64,000 bases of DNA. Source: Marisa cornuarietis (taxonomy: Eukaryota; Mollusca; Gastropoda; Architaenioglossa; Ampullariidae). A program made the position numbers and the translations under genes. The DNA lies in assembly GCA_004794655.1 (NCBI GenBank), contig SMMW01000040.1, positions 1,426,001 to 1,490,000 of the forward strand. Direction: 5' to 3'. Below, piece after piece: positions 21,705 to 33,099 of this stretch; the stretch's first letter is position 1, and every line of letters starts with the position of its first letter. The notes beneath the pieces were generated by a model that saw only the letters and a program-made list of their open reading frames with translations, was not told the origin of the DNA and searched no databases.

Positions 21705-23430
21705 TTATTTGTTTTGTGATTATTTTGTTTACTTTATAATGTTAAGGGATCCATCTGACTGCAGGTAAATAGTCTGTACTAACAGACATCTGAAAACGTT
21801 TCTCTGTTTTAATTCGATTTCCTTTAGTCTTGCTTGAGCATTTTCCTTTTTTCTTAAAACTATGAATCGAACTACCATAATTCTATCGTACATTGACAAC
21901 TGTTCCTATGCGATTGGCCTTCAGTGGCTGTTAGTAACAGAACAGAAATGTGTTTACTGGCGCATACATTACTTCGGTTTTATTTCTCTCACAAGATTTA
22001 GTTTTCTTTCTTTCTATTCAAACCGCAGCGAATCAAAATGAGATTTGAGAGAAGCAGACCATGAGCTCAGTGTTGTGGAACATCAAATGCCATTTCATGA
22101 AGTGAGCTTTGTGCTCTGTCTTAACTAAGAGAGCGGATTAAGAGCATCGGAGACCTCACAGAGACGAAACTCCTGAACTTGTATTCTTTGGCATTTTTCA
22201 GTTTTAGATAAAATCAGTATTTCGAAAAACGTTTTTCTTTCATATTTCACCTGGAAAGGAAACACTCGGTTGAGAACATCTTTCACAGCTAAGATTTTAT
22301 CGTGCTCTTTCTCTGTCAGTGTGACACTGGACATTAAGTCTACTGATGACACAAAGCCTGATAAATCGGCCCAGCTTTCAAAAGCGATTATCACAAGGTG
22401 TAAACACACGTCTGTCGTCTGGGACACCGAACAATGTCTTGCTTAAAGAAGATTTACCTCAGAAGAGAAACGAGCAATTTTCGTCCTATTTATAATTCCA
22501 AAAGGGAGTACTGTTGATAGTAAAATAAACTTTTAAAAAATCTAATGGAGTTTTTGTGGTTGAAGAAGTCTTTAAAACAAAATCTTTAAATTAAATTTAG
22601 CACTAAAAATATTTTTAGTTTTAAAACCGGTGTTCCTATTCCTTTGGTTTTCTTTCTTTGACATGCAACCTGATATTTTTCTCTAAGTCGTTTAACAGCA
22701 TGAAAAGACAGGAATAGAAAGTTTAAAGCAAACTGTTAAAGGGCAGACACAAAGTATGAAATTTGTAACTCCTTTATGTTTTTAGTTTTATGGTCTTAAC
22801 GATCTGAAGTCTCTGCTGTTTGTTACAATACGACGAAGTCACGCTGTGAAACACAGCTCTTAAGAGAACAGCGGTATTTAGAATTTTAGTATTTGTCAGT
22901 TAAACAATTTCTTTTTAGTGTTATCAGTGCTTTGGAGGGAGGTGTTTTATTTAAATTAGATTTAAACATTTAAAAATAATGTAATGGCTTTGTCTCTTTT
23001 CATTTCTTGTGAAAACAGAGAGACGGAGTTTGAACCACACAACAGAATGCGTTCGTTAGCAGAGATTAAATTGATACCAGCACGAAATTAGAAAATAAAA
23101 CTACATTTTTTTAGATGAATTTCATCCCGTTGTTTTTGTCTTTTTTCATGTTTAATTTTCTGCTTTCTAAAGTATAGGTTTTAATTTTATTTACTCGTTT
23201 TACAGCAGTCCTGCCAACATGGCTGCACGGACGCTTTGATGTGTGTATAGGAAACAGCAGGTAAAGTTCACCCGATTTACCAGTCAAGGAGGAGGCAAAA
23301 TGGCCGGTACACCGAGAATACTCGTAAAGGGTTATAATAATGTAACCTAGTGCATTCGATGATGACAACAATTCCTGCACGTGCGTCGTAGTTTCTATCC
23401 ATCTGCGCCTGATACATACAGACATACATC
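21705..23430. repeat. Receptor-module 5' flank, GPCR1
   Basis: Upstream region of the receptor on the minus strand, collinear with 35086-36950. The sequence nearest the gene (21710-21780, including GGATCCATCT and CTGCAGGTAAAT) is well conserved. Further out are CTGTTAGTAACAGAACA, the GTCGTCTGGGA block and CACAGCTCTTAAGAGAACAG. Part of it (TGTCCCAGACGAC, TTTCACAGCGTGACTTC) is found inverted upstream of the third receptor. A shared promoter is likely but cannot be located. Confidence 0.75.
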
Positions 23431-24690
23431 ACATACTTACATACATAGATATATAAAAAGGCATCCATGCAGGCTTGGATGAAGCGATGACACATGGACA
23501 GCTGCTAGGATGTAACGTTTTGGGTGAAGAGTGCACTTATAAATGGATGCGAGCGTGAGTGTACATCTACATGTAGCTAGGCTCGCAGCACTCTTCTTCC
23601 TTTTTCAAACAAAAAGGGCCGCCCAACGATTCCAACATTTAATGTTCCAACATAAAAGTAGAAATGAGGGGAAAAAAATAAATAGTGAACAGTGTAGAAC
23701 TAATATAACTGACTAACACAGAAGGTAAGGGTCCCCCTTTTTCCCAGGCAAATGTCTCCTGTCACTTTGTCGTTTCGCTGATCAAATATATCGAAGATAG
23801 GTGGTCAGCTCGTAGACAGGTTACACCTGGGTTGCGGACCGGCAAACTGACTCCAAGACGAGTGTAAGTTTGCACAGATAAATTTATCTAAAGTCAAAAA
23901 TCACAACATGAAGATTCCAACGGAACACAAGAGTGAAGTGGACACTTTCGACTCTGCGTCATCCAGTTCTTGCTGGAAGGATGTCGGGTGAATCTTGTAC
24001 AGCTTGAAGGCGCTTAGCCCAGTGTAAGCAGGCTCCCAGTTTCTACCCTTGGCAGAGAGACCTCTGCGCCTGTTATGACTCGTCTGGTGGCGGTGTGCAG
24101 GTCAGCAAACTAGACGAGCGTAAGAACCACGAGTCACAATATAAGTTCCCCACAGAACACAAGAGTATATCGTGGCCTGATGACTAGTCTTGTTGGAGTA
24201 ATCTCAGGTGGATCGTAGTCAACCAATTCAATGTCTGTGTGATACAGTTCCTGCGGGAAGGATGTCGGCTGTATCAGACGCTCAGTTCAGCAGTGTATTG
24301 CTTACACCCAAGTGTAAGCAGGCTTCCAATTCTACCCTTCGGTAGAGAGAGATATCAGCGACCGTTGCAAGACGTCTGCTGATGGTGTGCAGGTCAGACT
24401 TCACTGACAGATCGATCACCACTCAATCTGGAGTACGGCTTGGATATGCTCACTTTCCAGTGCAAGGAGGATTCCACTTTCTTCCCTTTTGTGGTGAGAT
24501 GTCGGCGTCCGTTATATACGTCTGTTAGTAGTGTGCAGGTCAGTCTACACTGACAGATCGTCGCTAAATGCCTGGTAACGTTATGCCCGCTAACTTAATT
24601 CCCCGCCCACAGGTCTTGACCAATCGCGTGCTAAGCAGCTGGGTCACCCAGGTGATCACCTAGCGACACTAGCTATGGCTACGTGGGATC

Positions 24691-24740
24691 CACGCCGATC
24701 AAATACATTAATTTACTTAGCAGAGTAATCGGCGTGGATT
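24691..24740. repeat. Inverted repeat (hairpin)
   Basis: GGATCCACGCCGAT is followed, after a short AT-rich loop, by ATCGGCGTGGATTC, giving near-perfect 13-14-bp arms. Confidence 0.8.
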
Positions 24741-24763
24741 CTCACCTGATTTAGACCGTGTCG

Positions 24764-24862
24764 GGGACAACTACATCACACCATGACGACTTACTCCAAA
24801 AATTAATCCTTCGTAACTAAGAAGTCTTCAGTTCTTAGTTGCGTCGTAGTGTGATCATCAGG
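24764..24862. repeat. Nested hairpin
   Basis: The inner perfect stem is AACTAAGAA/TTCTTAGTT. The outer imperfect stem is CATCACACCATGACGAC against GTCGTAGTGTGATC. Function is unknown. Confidence 0.65.
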
Positions 24863-24946
24863 GATTACTGTGATGTAATACGCAGGCCTGCGTCACACGC
24901 TCACGAGACTATTCAAGAACGTGCCGCTGTTCCATCCAGGCTTTTG

Positions 24947-25000
<54 letters not shown>
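24947..25000. repeat. (ATA)18 microsatellite
   Basis: An uninterrupted trinucleotide tract. The poly-Ile frame crossing it is an artefact. Confidence 0.97.
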
Positions 25001-25049
25001 GTTAATGAGTTTGAGCCGCGAAACGTTACACAGGACACGGGACGAGTAG

Positions 25050-25650
25050 TAAGATTGTGTCATCCTGTAAGAAACATTGAAATTAAATTCAACACTTGAC
25101 TGTAGGATAACCGACCTTTAACACAAGAAGCTCGACATTTATAAGTAAAAGCTAATGTTCTATATTTTTTCACTTTTTATAAAAAGTACTAACTACGTAC
25201 AAATGCACACACAGAACAAACAGTTATCATATGTGCATGTTTATATCTGTTGTATCAAATGATACTATTTGTTATTTTAGAGGTAGATTGTGAAAGCTTG
25301 TTATCGATGTTGTCTATGTCAGGTCTTAATAAAGTGTTAGGCCGGACTGAAAAAAATCAAACAACAGTAGCCATGGTAACTGACGTCACGACCTAGTTTC
25401 CCTGCAGACTGCTGCAGCTCGCCGAGTCCTAGAAATAAGTCCGCGGTAGTGCGACGCACGTGAAAAGAATTGTTGCACAGGTTGTAAACTGAGCGATAAC
25501 CACGGCATCGTCTAACAGACATGTATTCTCTAGTTCAAATCTTACTTTAAATCACGAACACAGGCTCCGGGGAACTAGACCCGTCGGAGACAAGATTCAA
25601 GCCCTGCTGATCCTGTCAACGTAATATTGCATGGGAACAATAATTATTGA
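25050..25650 (+). repeat. R1 repeat, module II, plus copy
   Basis: Matches 37426-38030. It keeps the uninterrupted GTACTAACTACGTACAAATG site where the right transposon landed in module I. The GATTCAAGCCC motif near 25595 is the B-box-like position. Confidence 0.75.
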
Positions 25651-25864
25651 TCTCGATCATTGATAATTTTCTTATTACACAAAATTGCCTTGAGTTGTTA
25701 TTGGGGACGTACGCTGGGGACTGGGAGTAATCAGTAATGAGCAATTTGGTGTAAGTGTTCAGGTGCACGTAAATGTCGGCTTGAGACGGTAGAGGTATCG
25801 AGAGTGTGATTAGCAACGGTAATCGCAACCTCTGACCATCTTCACGTACTCATCCCCCGGAGTT

Positions 25865-25866
<2 letters not shown>

Positions 25867-25944
<78 letters not shown>
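25867..25944. repeat. (AC)n microsatellite
   Basis: A pure tract of about 39 CA units between opposed R1 copies. Confidence 0.97.
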
Positions 25945-25945
<1 letters not shown>

Positions 25946-25975
25946 AAATGTTTATTGGACATAGTGTTCCAATCC

Positions 25976-26462
25976 AATAATACGTTAACGTGGTCAGCAG
26001 GACTTAAATCCTGTCCCCCACGGGCCCAGTTCCCCGTAGACTGTGTTCACGTTTGAACATAAGATTTGAACTAGAGAATACATGTCTGTTAGACGATGCC
26101 GTGTTCATCGCTCAGTTTACAAAGTGTGCAGCAAATTCCTTGCACGTGCGTCGCACTCCCGCTGAATTATTTGTAGAACTCGACGAGCTGCAGCAGTCTG
26201 CAGCGAACTAGGTCGTGACATCAGTTGCCATGGTTACTATTGTTTGTTATTTATTCACTCGTTGCCTAACACTAAGTTCAGACCTGATATAGACAACGAG
26301 ATTTTACACATTATCTCTAAACTAACAAACTAATATCATTTCATACAACACGTATAAAACATGAATAGATAGTAACTAAGTTGTGTGTGTACATTTGTAT
26401 GTAGTTAGTACATTTTCTGTATGTGTTATAAAAAGTGAAAAATACAGACCATAGCTTTCACA
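25976..26462 (-). repeat. R1 repeat, module II, inverted copy
   Basis: Reverse complement of R1: AGTCCTGCTGACC near 25996, the core at 26040-26215 and the transposon target region near 26400, also unfilled. It forms an inverted pair with 25050-25650 around the CA tract. At about 26462 the sequence returns to plus-strand module order, so the segment looks inverted or newly inserted. Confidence 0.7.
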
Positions 26463-26589
26463 TAAATTATGTTGAGCTTCCTGTGTTCAATGGCTCATGA
26501 GTCTCAACTTCGCTCTTCTCCAAGCAAAAGTGCGGTACGATGACGCAAGGTTTCACATAAAAACATACAAACAACAATTTACACCAATA

Positions 26590-26734
26590 ACCAAGTTTGT
26601 ATGTTATGCTGGTTGCATCTTGTCTGTGGTGTCTTTTTAGGGAGATGAGGGGTTAAGCGCCATGAGCCTGTTCATACGACCGGGATATGGCGCGATATAA
26701 ATTCACTGTATTATGTATTATTATTATTATTTGT
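26590..26734 (+). mobile_element. Short LINE 3' end (5'-truncated)
   Basis: About 145 bp absent from modules I and III. It contains GGTTAAGCGCCATGAGCCTG and GGCGCGATATAAATTCACTG and ends in an ATT/TATTATT tract, typical of a CR1/L2-like LINE or dependent SINE tail. The family differs from the tail at 13378. Confidence 0.6.
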
Positions 26735-26744
26735 GTGTGGGGGG

Positions 26745-27590
26745 GTCCAAGTACTATATGCTTTTCTTCCTTCTAATGTTACTGTACTGTTAATGCCCGT
26801 TCAGCTACCTTTCACTCTCACATCCATTCGGGCACCAGCTTAGCTCTCAGTTGTTACAGCTGTCCTCGTACTACCAGTCTCTCCTGCCTCCCTACACCTT
26901 GCGAGTTCATGCTCGTGGTCAGGTGAGGAGCAGTACTCCAGTCCACATACACACATCGACATAATTAATGAAATAGCTGACTTAAGGAATCTCCTTTGGC
27001 CTTTATTTACATTGTATTATGAAACAGTTTGTGTTCCTGTTGACATCTCAAAGAAGCTGTGATTACGCTTACCATGACAATATTAAATTATAGCATATTA
27101 TTTAATTACCACACTATGTCAATATCATGTTTTCTCAGGTTCTTTAAAGTCTGTGGTTTGCAATGAAGGGGAGGTAAACATCGCAATTCCGCCAATCATG
27201 TCTCACTCTTTTTTTTCTCCCTTTCCGTTCTTTGTCTCACTATCTCTATGTTATCGTTCTTTGTGACAGCTTTAAGCTAAAGCTCCTACGTTTAATACAT
27301 TTAATTACTTTGTTATTATTGCTCATTTGTTTCATTCGTGACATTCTGAAAAGGGCTGTTAACATTAACATCAGTATTTTGCATTTTTTGTGTAACAAAA
27401 TATTTTAACGAATAAAACTTTTAAAACTATTTCAAAACTTCATCACTTTTTCAAAACTTTTGCGCGTGTTCTGACTGAAACAGTTTTTTCTTCTTTCTTT
27501 ATGGACAAAAATCATTGATATGTGATCTGGAATCACCGAACACTCACTCTAATACAGACAGCGAGATAAATAAATAAATACATGATACAT
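26745..27590. other. Module II non-coding block
   Basis: Collinear with 12570-13340 and 38200-38990. It resumes at CTTTTCTTCCTTCTAATG. No gene seen. Confidence 0.7.
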
Positions 27591-27599
27591 TTATACATA

Positions 27600-27940
27600 C
27601 ATACGTTGTGAAAGCTTGTTGTTAGGCGCAACCAAAAAAAAAAAACAGTAGCCATGGCAACTGACGACACAACCTAGTTTCCCTACAGACTGATGCAGCT
27701 CGCCGAGTCCTAGAAATAAGTCAGCGGTAGTGCGACGCACGTGAAAGGAATTGTTGCACAAATTGTGTACTGAGCGATGAACACGGCATCTAACAAACAT
27801 GTATTCTCTAGTTCAAATCTGACTTTAAAACGCCAACCTAGGCTCATACGTGGAACTGGACCCGTGGGAGACAGGATTCAAGTCCTGCTGACCACCTCAA
27901 CGTCATCTTGCATGGGAACAATAATTATGTACAATAAACA
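27600..27940 (+). repeat. R1 repeat, second plus copy in module II
   Basis: Contains the R1 core (CAGCTCGCCGAGTCCTAGAA, GCGACGCACGTG) and GGATTCAAGTCC near 27873, the best B-box-like version in the window. Confidence 0.7.
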
Positions 27941-28440
27941 TACATCAGTCTATTATAATGGTCACTACACAGCTCACGAGTCCCCACTACTGCTCCTGCC
28001 CTGGAGTATGCGGTTATGATTTCTTACGTGTGTCGTAGTCACTATCCATTTGCGCCTTAAATTGATTTATAGACAGATAGAGACAGTTTTTACATTGAAT
28101 ACATATAATAATCAGGAGTGCAGTCAGTAGAACTATTCTCTTGCACCTAATATTTTGGGCTAAAAGAACTAAAAGACACGGTGTACAAAGTTCGTTAAGT
28201 ACTGTAATACACTTAGGACTACAACGCTAGTCTGTTGTAACAATTTTATTTCCAATACTTCTAAGTAAATAAGCTTGCATAATCATAAAATGCAATTCTA
28301 TTTGCACAAACACTTTTGTCTGCGTTATACACCTCAGAGAATCTCGCGCGCGTGCGCACACTGTCATGATATAACTAGTAATAGGGTTTATAGTCTTGGT
28401 GCCGCACTTCTGCTCCCTACACGAGTCGACCGAACGCGCT
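27941..28440. other. No recognised feature
   Basis: AT-rich sequence. The GTCGTAGTCACTATCCATTTGC block (28032-28053) resembles part of the receptor 5' flank. No gene seen. Confidence 0.4.
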
Positions 28441-29640
28441 GTTAAACAGACTATCATCAGGTAGAATAGGTAGCTGTGGGAACGAGGTGGCTGTCAAGGT
28501 GGCGTTACGGCAACAGTCACCTTTGATGGTACCACGCGGTAGACAAAAGGCCAGGTATGTCTCGCCGCCGTGCATCTCCCCTGGAATTAGTTGGGTCAGG
28601 AACTGCTGGCCAATTACGTCAGCACCTAGCGCAGAACAGAAACGAGGAACGGCAGTTATCGCCGCTTGAGATCTCTCAGAAGAGGTGAGACTGGCAGTGG
28701 CCTTAGGCTAGAATACGGCCGTTAATTGTAAGGCTGCGGTATACCTGGTACAGAACGACAGCGCTTGTTATTGCGACTGACTGGACACCAGTAGTAAGTA
28801 GAGAGCCAGACGGGATGGCGCTACAGTCACAGATCGCGTTATTGGTGGAAGATAGTAAGGAATGAGGTAGAGAACACAAGGGTAAGTCAGAATGAGCACC
28901 TGTCTTTCATGTGTTAGCTACGAAGCGATTGGATGTAGCTAGGTAGCAGGATGGTTGGGATCAAGAGTGTAGGTATGCCTGACTAATCATGAGAGATGAT
29001 GATTCACACGGATGAGGATTTAGCAATTAGACCAGCAAGGAATCGTGGTCTTCCGCACTGGATGCTCGAGGGTAAGGTTGTAACAAAGATCTGTTCAAGG
29101 GTGTTCAGATTCTCCGCTGTGAGTTTTCCTTGGCACCGTGACAGCTCCGGCACAACTAATTCGTAGTGCGTAGACTCACTCTATCACAGATGCTCAACAC
29201 TTCAAGACACCAACAGCTGTTTAGTCGCAGACACCAGAGGCTTGAGACTGGGAGATAAGCGTTGGTTGCCAGTTAGGCGCTGTTAAGCTTGAGACAGCAG
29301 GCCGGCTTAACAGGGAAGACAGAGAGAGACACGTGGTGACACATCGCCTGTGTCAAGTGTCTTGGTACTCGTGTGAAGGGCAAGAACGGTCAACGAGGTT
29401 ACAGCAACAGATTCATGGACATCAAGAATATCGGAGGGCCTCCACGTTGAAAGAGACACTCGTGTGTAGAGATAAGTGGCAGTTAAGTGGCAGTTAAGTG
29501 TGTGTCAGATGAGTGTAGTGCATTGTGTGTAGTAGTTAAGGTAGTGATCCCCGATACCTGGATTAGCCACAGGGAATGTGTCGGGACACCTAGAAACGAG
29601 TTAGAACTGTAATTTTGCAGCACTGTGTCTTTTATGAGTA
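28441..29640. other. GC-richer unassigned block in module II
   Basis: About 1.2 kb with clearly higher GC than both sides and no counterpart in modules I or III. It has no long open frame (the longest, 28487-28669, is 60 codons) and a small direct repeat, GTGGCAGTTAA, near 29477-29497. It looks like a non-coding mobile or LTR-like segment, but no termini were found. Confidence 0.35.
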
Positions 29641-29669
29641 ATTTGTCAAACTCTCGATCATTAATAATT

Positions 29670-30060
29670 AAAAAAAAACATTTATTCACAGATACATAAC
29701 GCATGTAATACAGTATTTTACAATATGAAGCAAACATATGCACATAATGTAACATTCATTTTAAGAATACAACCATCCGCCAAGCCATCCATCCATCCAT
29801 CAAACAATGTATAATCTTGCACACCAAAACATGCATGCACCAGTTTGTGTTCTTTTTACATCTCTCACAAATCAAACACAGACATCATAGCTTTGGATCC
29901 TTTATGCCATAGGCTGACCACACCAATATAAATATAAATGATATCAGACACACATAGTTTTTGATAATCATAAAGTCATATATATATATATATATAAAAT
30001 GTCTACATGACAATTTGTCTATAAGGTTGCCAGAGTTTAGCAAGTTTTCACAAATTCAGT
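29670..30060 (-). mobile_element. L1-like LINE 3' untranslated region
   Basis: Closely matches 58570-58960, which on the minus strand follows an L1-type reverse-transcriptase C-terminus. Shared blocks are TTATTCACAG, GCACACCAAAA, CAGTTTGTGTTCTTTTTACA and GGTTGCCAGAGTTTAGCAA. On the minus strand it ends with an AATAAA signal. It contains a TA tract near 29978-29997. No coding part is present. Confidence 0.65.
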
Positions 30061-30519
30061 GTTGCTTTTGTAACTGCTTTTCACATTTTTGTCGGTTTCA
30101 CTTTTTGTACGCAATAACTGCTTACATAGATCATCTATAATGTCTGTCTATATATCTATATGTATATAAAATATTTTCTTTGATGAATACAAAACAGACT
30201 CCTTCAAACCATTCGAAAGCCTGTCATGTTAAAGCTCTAAAGCACTATCAGATATAAATCGTTTTTTTCAACAATTTAACAAACCATTCATTTTCTTTTT
30301 CCAAAAGTTCATAAATATGAACAGCAAAGCTCAACAGAAATGTAAGAATTCGTAGAATGTATAAAAGACTATGCGTGAACACGGTTATTATATTATATAT
30401 TGAAGTTCATATTCCGTACCTCTTTAGATACCGATTGTGGCTGCTTGGAAAGGAATAATCTAACCACGCACGTTCATTCACTGGATAAGTGTCTCTCATT
30501 CGTTGCCTCTTTGCTCTAT
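30061..30519. other. No recognised feature
   Basis: AT-rich sequence with no supported reading frame or repeat. Confidence 0.4.
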
Positions 30520-30583
30520 CATAGGAGTGACCAATCGTAACAAACCCTAACAACGAGGGCTTTCGCTTCCGTCTTCTGTCAAA
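30520..30583 (+). promoter_or_regulatory. Promoter-like region of candidate host exon
   Basis: A CCAAT element (GTGACCAATCG, near 30527-30537) and a pyrimidine-rich stretch with a TTCCG (ETS-like) motif precede AAAATGGCGG, a YY1-type translation-start element common at housekeeping genes. Motif-based inference. Confidence 0.4.
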
Positions 30584-30619
30584 ATGGCGGATCTTCCTAA
30601 CGTAGAAGAAATGTTAGAA
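30584..30619 (+). CDS. Candidate first coding exon (RBM39/CAPER-like N-terminus)
   Basis: Twelve codons, MADLPNVEEMLE, start in a strong context (AAAATGG) and end exactly at a consensus splice donor GTGAGT (30620-30625, phase 0). The peptide resembles the conserved N-terminus of the splicing cofactor RBM39/CAPER, which starts MADD-h-D-h-E-A-MLE in other animals. The match rests on about a dozen residues only. No RBM39-like second exon (expected to begin APYKK-like, then RS-rich) was found in the next several kilobases, and this segment lies between receptor-module blocks. It may be the start of a real gene with a long first intron, or a 5' fragment copied here. Confidence 0.4.
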
Positions 30620-30625
30620 GTGAGT

Positions 30626-31629
30626 AATTAAGCTTTTCTGTCATCAGAACCTTTTTAAAGAAGATTGATTGCAAAATAAACAGTATTTCTGTAAAATGTA
30701 TTTTGTTTGTTATATGGAAAACGCATTTAGATTTTTCGACAATTTTCTAAAATAAAAACATTGTCACAACAGATGGTACTGAATTGTTTTACCACTAACA
30801 ATTAAAAAAATCATTGCTTTTGATTTTTTGGAAACAGTTGTATCGATTGTTCTGTTACGAAAACAAAACATCTACTTTAATAATTTATTTAAGGTATGCA
30901 AACAAAGAACCGGAAACACGAGGCCTGTCTAACGGAAAGCCGAGACTTACACCAGACATACACTTGAGTCGCTTATCCAGTAATGAAGGTCCGTGCTCTA
31001 ACTGTCCCGCGGACGCTCATTTTTTTTCTGTGGCCTTGAGACTGGTACGAAACACACACAAACATGGCCGCTTCGTGAAATGCGCGAATTTTCTGTTTCA
31101 CATGCCTAATGATGTTATTCCTTAAAATGTAAATGTAAAAAATAAGACGTTTAACAAAATTTTAAATATTGGTCTTGATTTTCCACACTGTTTTATGTTG
31201 CTATCTAGCAAATGTCCATTGAATGTTTAAATATTGATTTTATGTTGATTTTATATTGAAACTCCGTTTTACTGCCTTCATCCGAACACAACACCTCATT
31301 TTACTTTCCACGGGCCTCACGACAATTATTTCTGTTTTCCATTTTTAAGAACACTGGACTGTCAAAAGTCGTTACATTTTTATTTTTATGCTGTTTTTAT
31401 TATTCCTTGCCTAAGAAACAATGATTGCATTATGTTACATTCACGCATTCTCTAAACCTCTTTGCTACCTGCTGATCAAGGAAACTTGTGCGTGAAAAAC
31501 CTTATGAAGCAAATAATTAGCGCCCACAGACTGTTGTCAATTACTTAAGGAAAGAGATAACTCTGTAACCACAAGAACGAGAACCATGCTTTCTCGTCAA
31601 GAATTAAGTCATCTGCAACACTAGTATTT
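30626..31629. other. No recognised feature
   Basis: Open frame 30814-31125 (103 codons) has no recognisable domain and no conservation in other modules. If 30584-30619 is a real exon, this would be its first intron. Confidence 0.35.
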
Positions 31630-32175
31630 ATGTACAAATGCATGTGTAGAGGTATTATGCTTCCAAATATGCATTTACTCATAATACTGCAGGGTGTTAG
31701 TATGATAAATGAAGGTGTGAAATGTCAAAAGATCAAATCCTACAGCCAAAAATCACTCACCCGTGTTTTCTATAAGCACGAGAATTTCTCTTACCCGACT
31801 TTATTAGCCTCATGTTCTTGGTGCAGCAGGGAACACAGTTTCTCTAGAGTATCCGATAACATTGCTTAAACCTATTCGCCTTCCACAAACGACACTTTTA
31901 GGTAGTCGTGTAAAAATTGCTTATTAACACAATAACTCTATGATTAAACCTCAGATTTATCAAAATGTTGTCTGCCAGGAAACTCTTGATATGAATGTAA
32001 AATGAAATCCTCAGTATAACAGGCTGTGTAAATCTCAGTTAGTTTGCATCTATGACTGATTATCGGCTTGTTATAAACAATATTTTGGCACATCTGAGAA
32101 ACTTGTGATTCTCCATAGAAATGTTCAAAGTAAAAAGGCAATAAAAAGTTAAAACATACTAATTGAATGCTTTTT
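31630..32175. repeat. Receptor-module 3' flank, GPCR2 side
   Basis: Collinear with 19816-20400 (see that entry). The block CAGAGGTATTAT/AGAGGTATTATGCTTCCAAA also ends the D block at 44440, where it is cut by an RTE-like LINE. Confidence 0.75.
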
Positions 32176-32194
32176 TCCATTCCATTGACAGATA

Positions 32195-32300
32195 CTTCAG
32201 CACTCCCTTTGTCACGTCTTCCTTGTGTCTGTCCAGAGAGTATCAGGATGTCCTTTTCTTGCTGCCATGCTCACGACATATCATGTCATAATTTCTCATC
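32195..32300 (+). repeat. Conserved receptor 3' segment
   Basis: A stretch with TCCAGAGAGTATCAGGATGT and TTTTCTTGCTGCCATGCTCA matches, inverted, 57690-57800 and 57025-57110 downstream of the third receptor. Relative to the receptors the orientation is the same. Reading frames are hydrophobic (such as GLLGCLFLVAMLMADY at 57030) but not conserved in one phase, so coding is doubtful. Confidence 0.5.
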
Positions 32301-32699
32301 CCGCAGCTAAGATTATGTGTGATTACTGAAAATATCTGCTTTTATTCATTATTTTAATAGTGTCCTAAAAAAAACTATCCCTCGATCAACAAAGATTAAA
32401 GTTTTCTTCAATCCATTAAAAGAAAGATTTTTAACCCAGTTATTTTATTAACCTCCAGTAATCATTGAAAGAATCATTTACTTACTGTAGTGGAAATATA
32501 GCTTTAGCAAAATGTTACAAACATTTATAGGAAACTGTACCGAGAGTGGGAAGAGCGTAATTTGAAAATTCCTGTCTCCCTCTATTGTACGAGTAATGAC
32601 TTTGCTTCCCCTTGCTTGTGCTCTCTACAGTTGTCCTTCAAGGGACCATGGCGAGCTCATGGTTACAATCTCACCTGGTAGCTACGGCCTGTCAGTCCT

Positions 32700-32936
32700 G
32701 TTGCTTTCGTGTTGTTGTTGGGTAAAGCAGCAAAACTTCCATCACATTAAACGGATTTACTATAAGGAATGATGTCCGATGACTGACGTTCGCCAAGCAG
32801 CCGGACCTGTAAGCAGGTGTTACATAAAGATAAACAGCGTCCGAGACGAGATCTGAACCCTTGGCAGCCAAACCCTTACGGTATTGATGTATGAGAACGA
32901 TATCCCCTCTCCTTACTGACTGGAGGGGACTCACTC
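32700..32936 (-). mobile_element. Possible tRNA-derived SINE
   Basis: On the minus strand a GGTTCAGATCTCGTCTCGGA block resembles a polymerase III B box with acceptor-like sequence. Upstream is a weak A-box-like region (CAGTCAGTAAGGAGAGG), and the 3' side ends in CAACAACAACACG. No clean target duplication was seen. Confidence 0.35.
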
Positions 32937-33099
32937 TCCCAGTTGTTTTTCTTTTGTTTCTTGTGGTGCCTTTGGGTTCTCGTCGTGTTTAATGTCTACT
33001 GACTACTTTCCATCTGTACTAGTCGCTGCGTTCACCTCTCTCTGTTCTGGACTGTTTCCCGAGCCTGCGCCCTCTATTCTTCTTCGTCTAATGATCTCA

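Larger units (their letters stand above)
23440..25030. other. GC-richer insertion in module II with tandem units
   Basis: Absent from the matching point of modules I and III. It is clearly richer in GC than its surroundings. Between about 23870 and 24560 three diverged units follow one another, each with a GTAAGCAGG/GCAAGGAGG start, a CTACCCTT/CTTCCCTT stretch, a GTCTGNTGNTGGTGTGCAGGTCAG-like core and often CACTGACAGATCG. Near-palindromes lie at 24691-24740 and 24764-24862. No protein domain is seen. An LTR-type or foldback element is possible, but terminal repeats were not identified. Confidence 0.5.

Noticed and set aside
22125..22427. 100-codon minus-strand frame upstream of receptor copy 1
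   Set aside because: The paralogous flank at 35500-35800 has indels that break it; treated as non-coding flank.
29978..29997. TA tract as a possible replication origin or AT-cruciform element
   Set aside because: An ordinary dinucleotide tract inside a LINE 3' UTR; no supporting structure.
30814..31125. 103-codon frame downstream of the candidate first exon
   Set aside because: No RS-rich or RRM sequence and no similarity to expected RBM39 exons; a chance frame.
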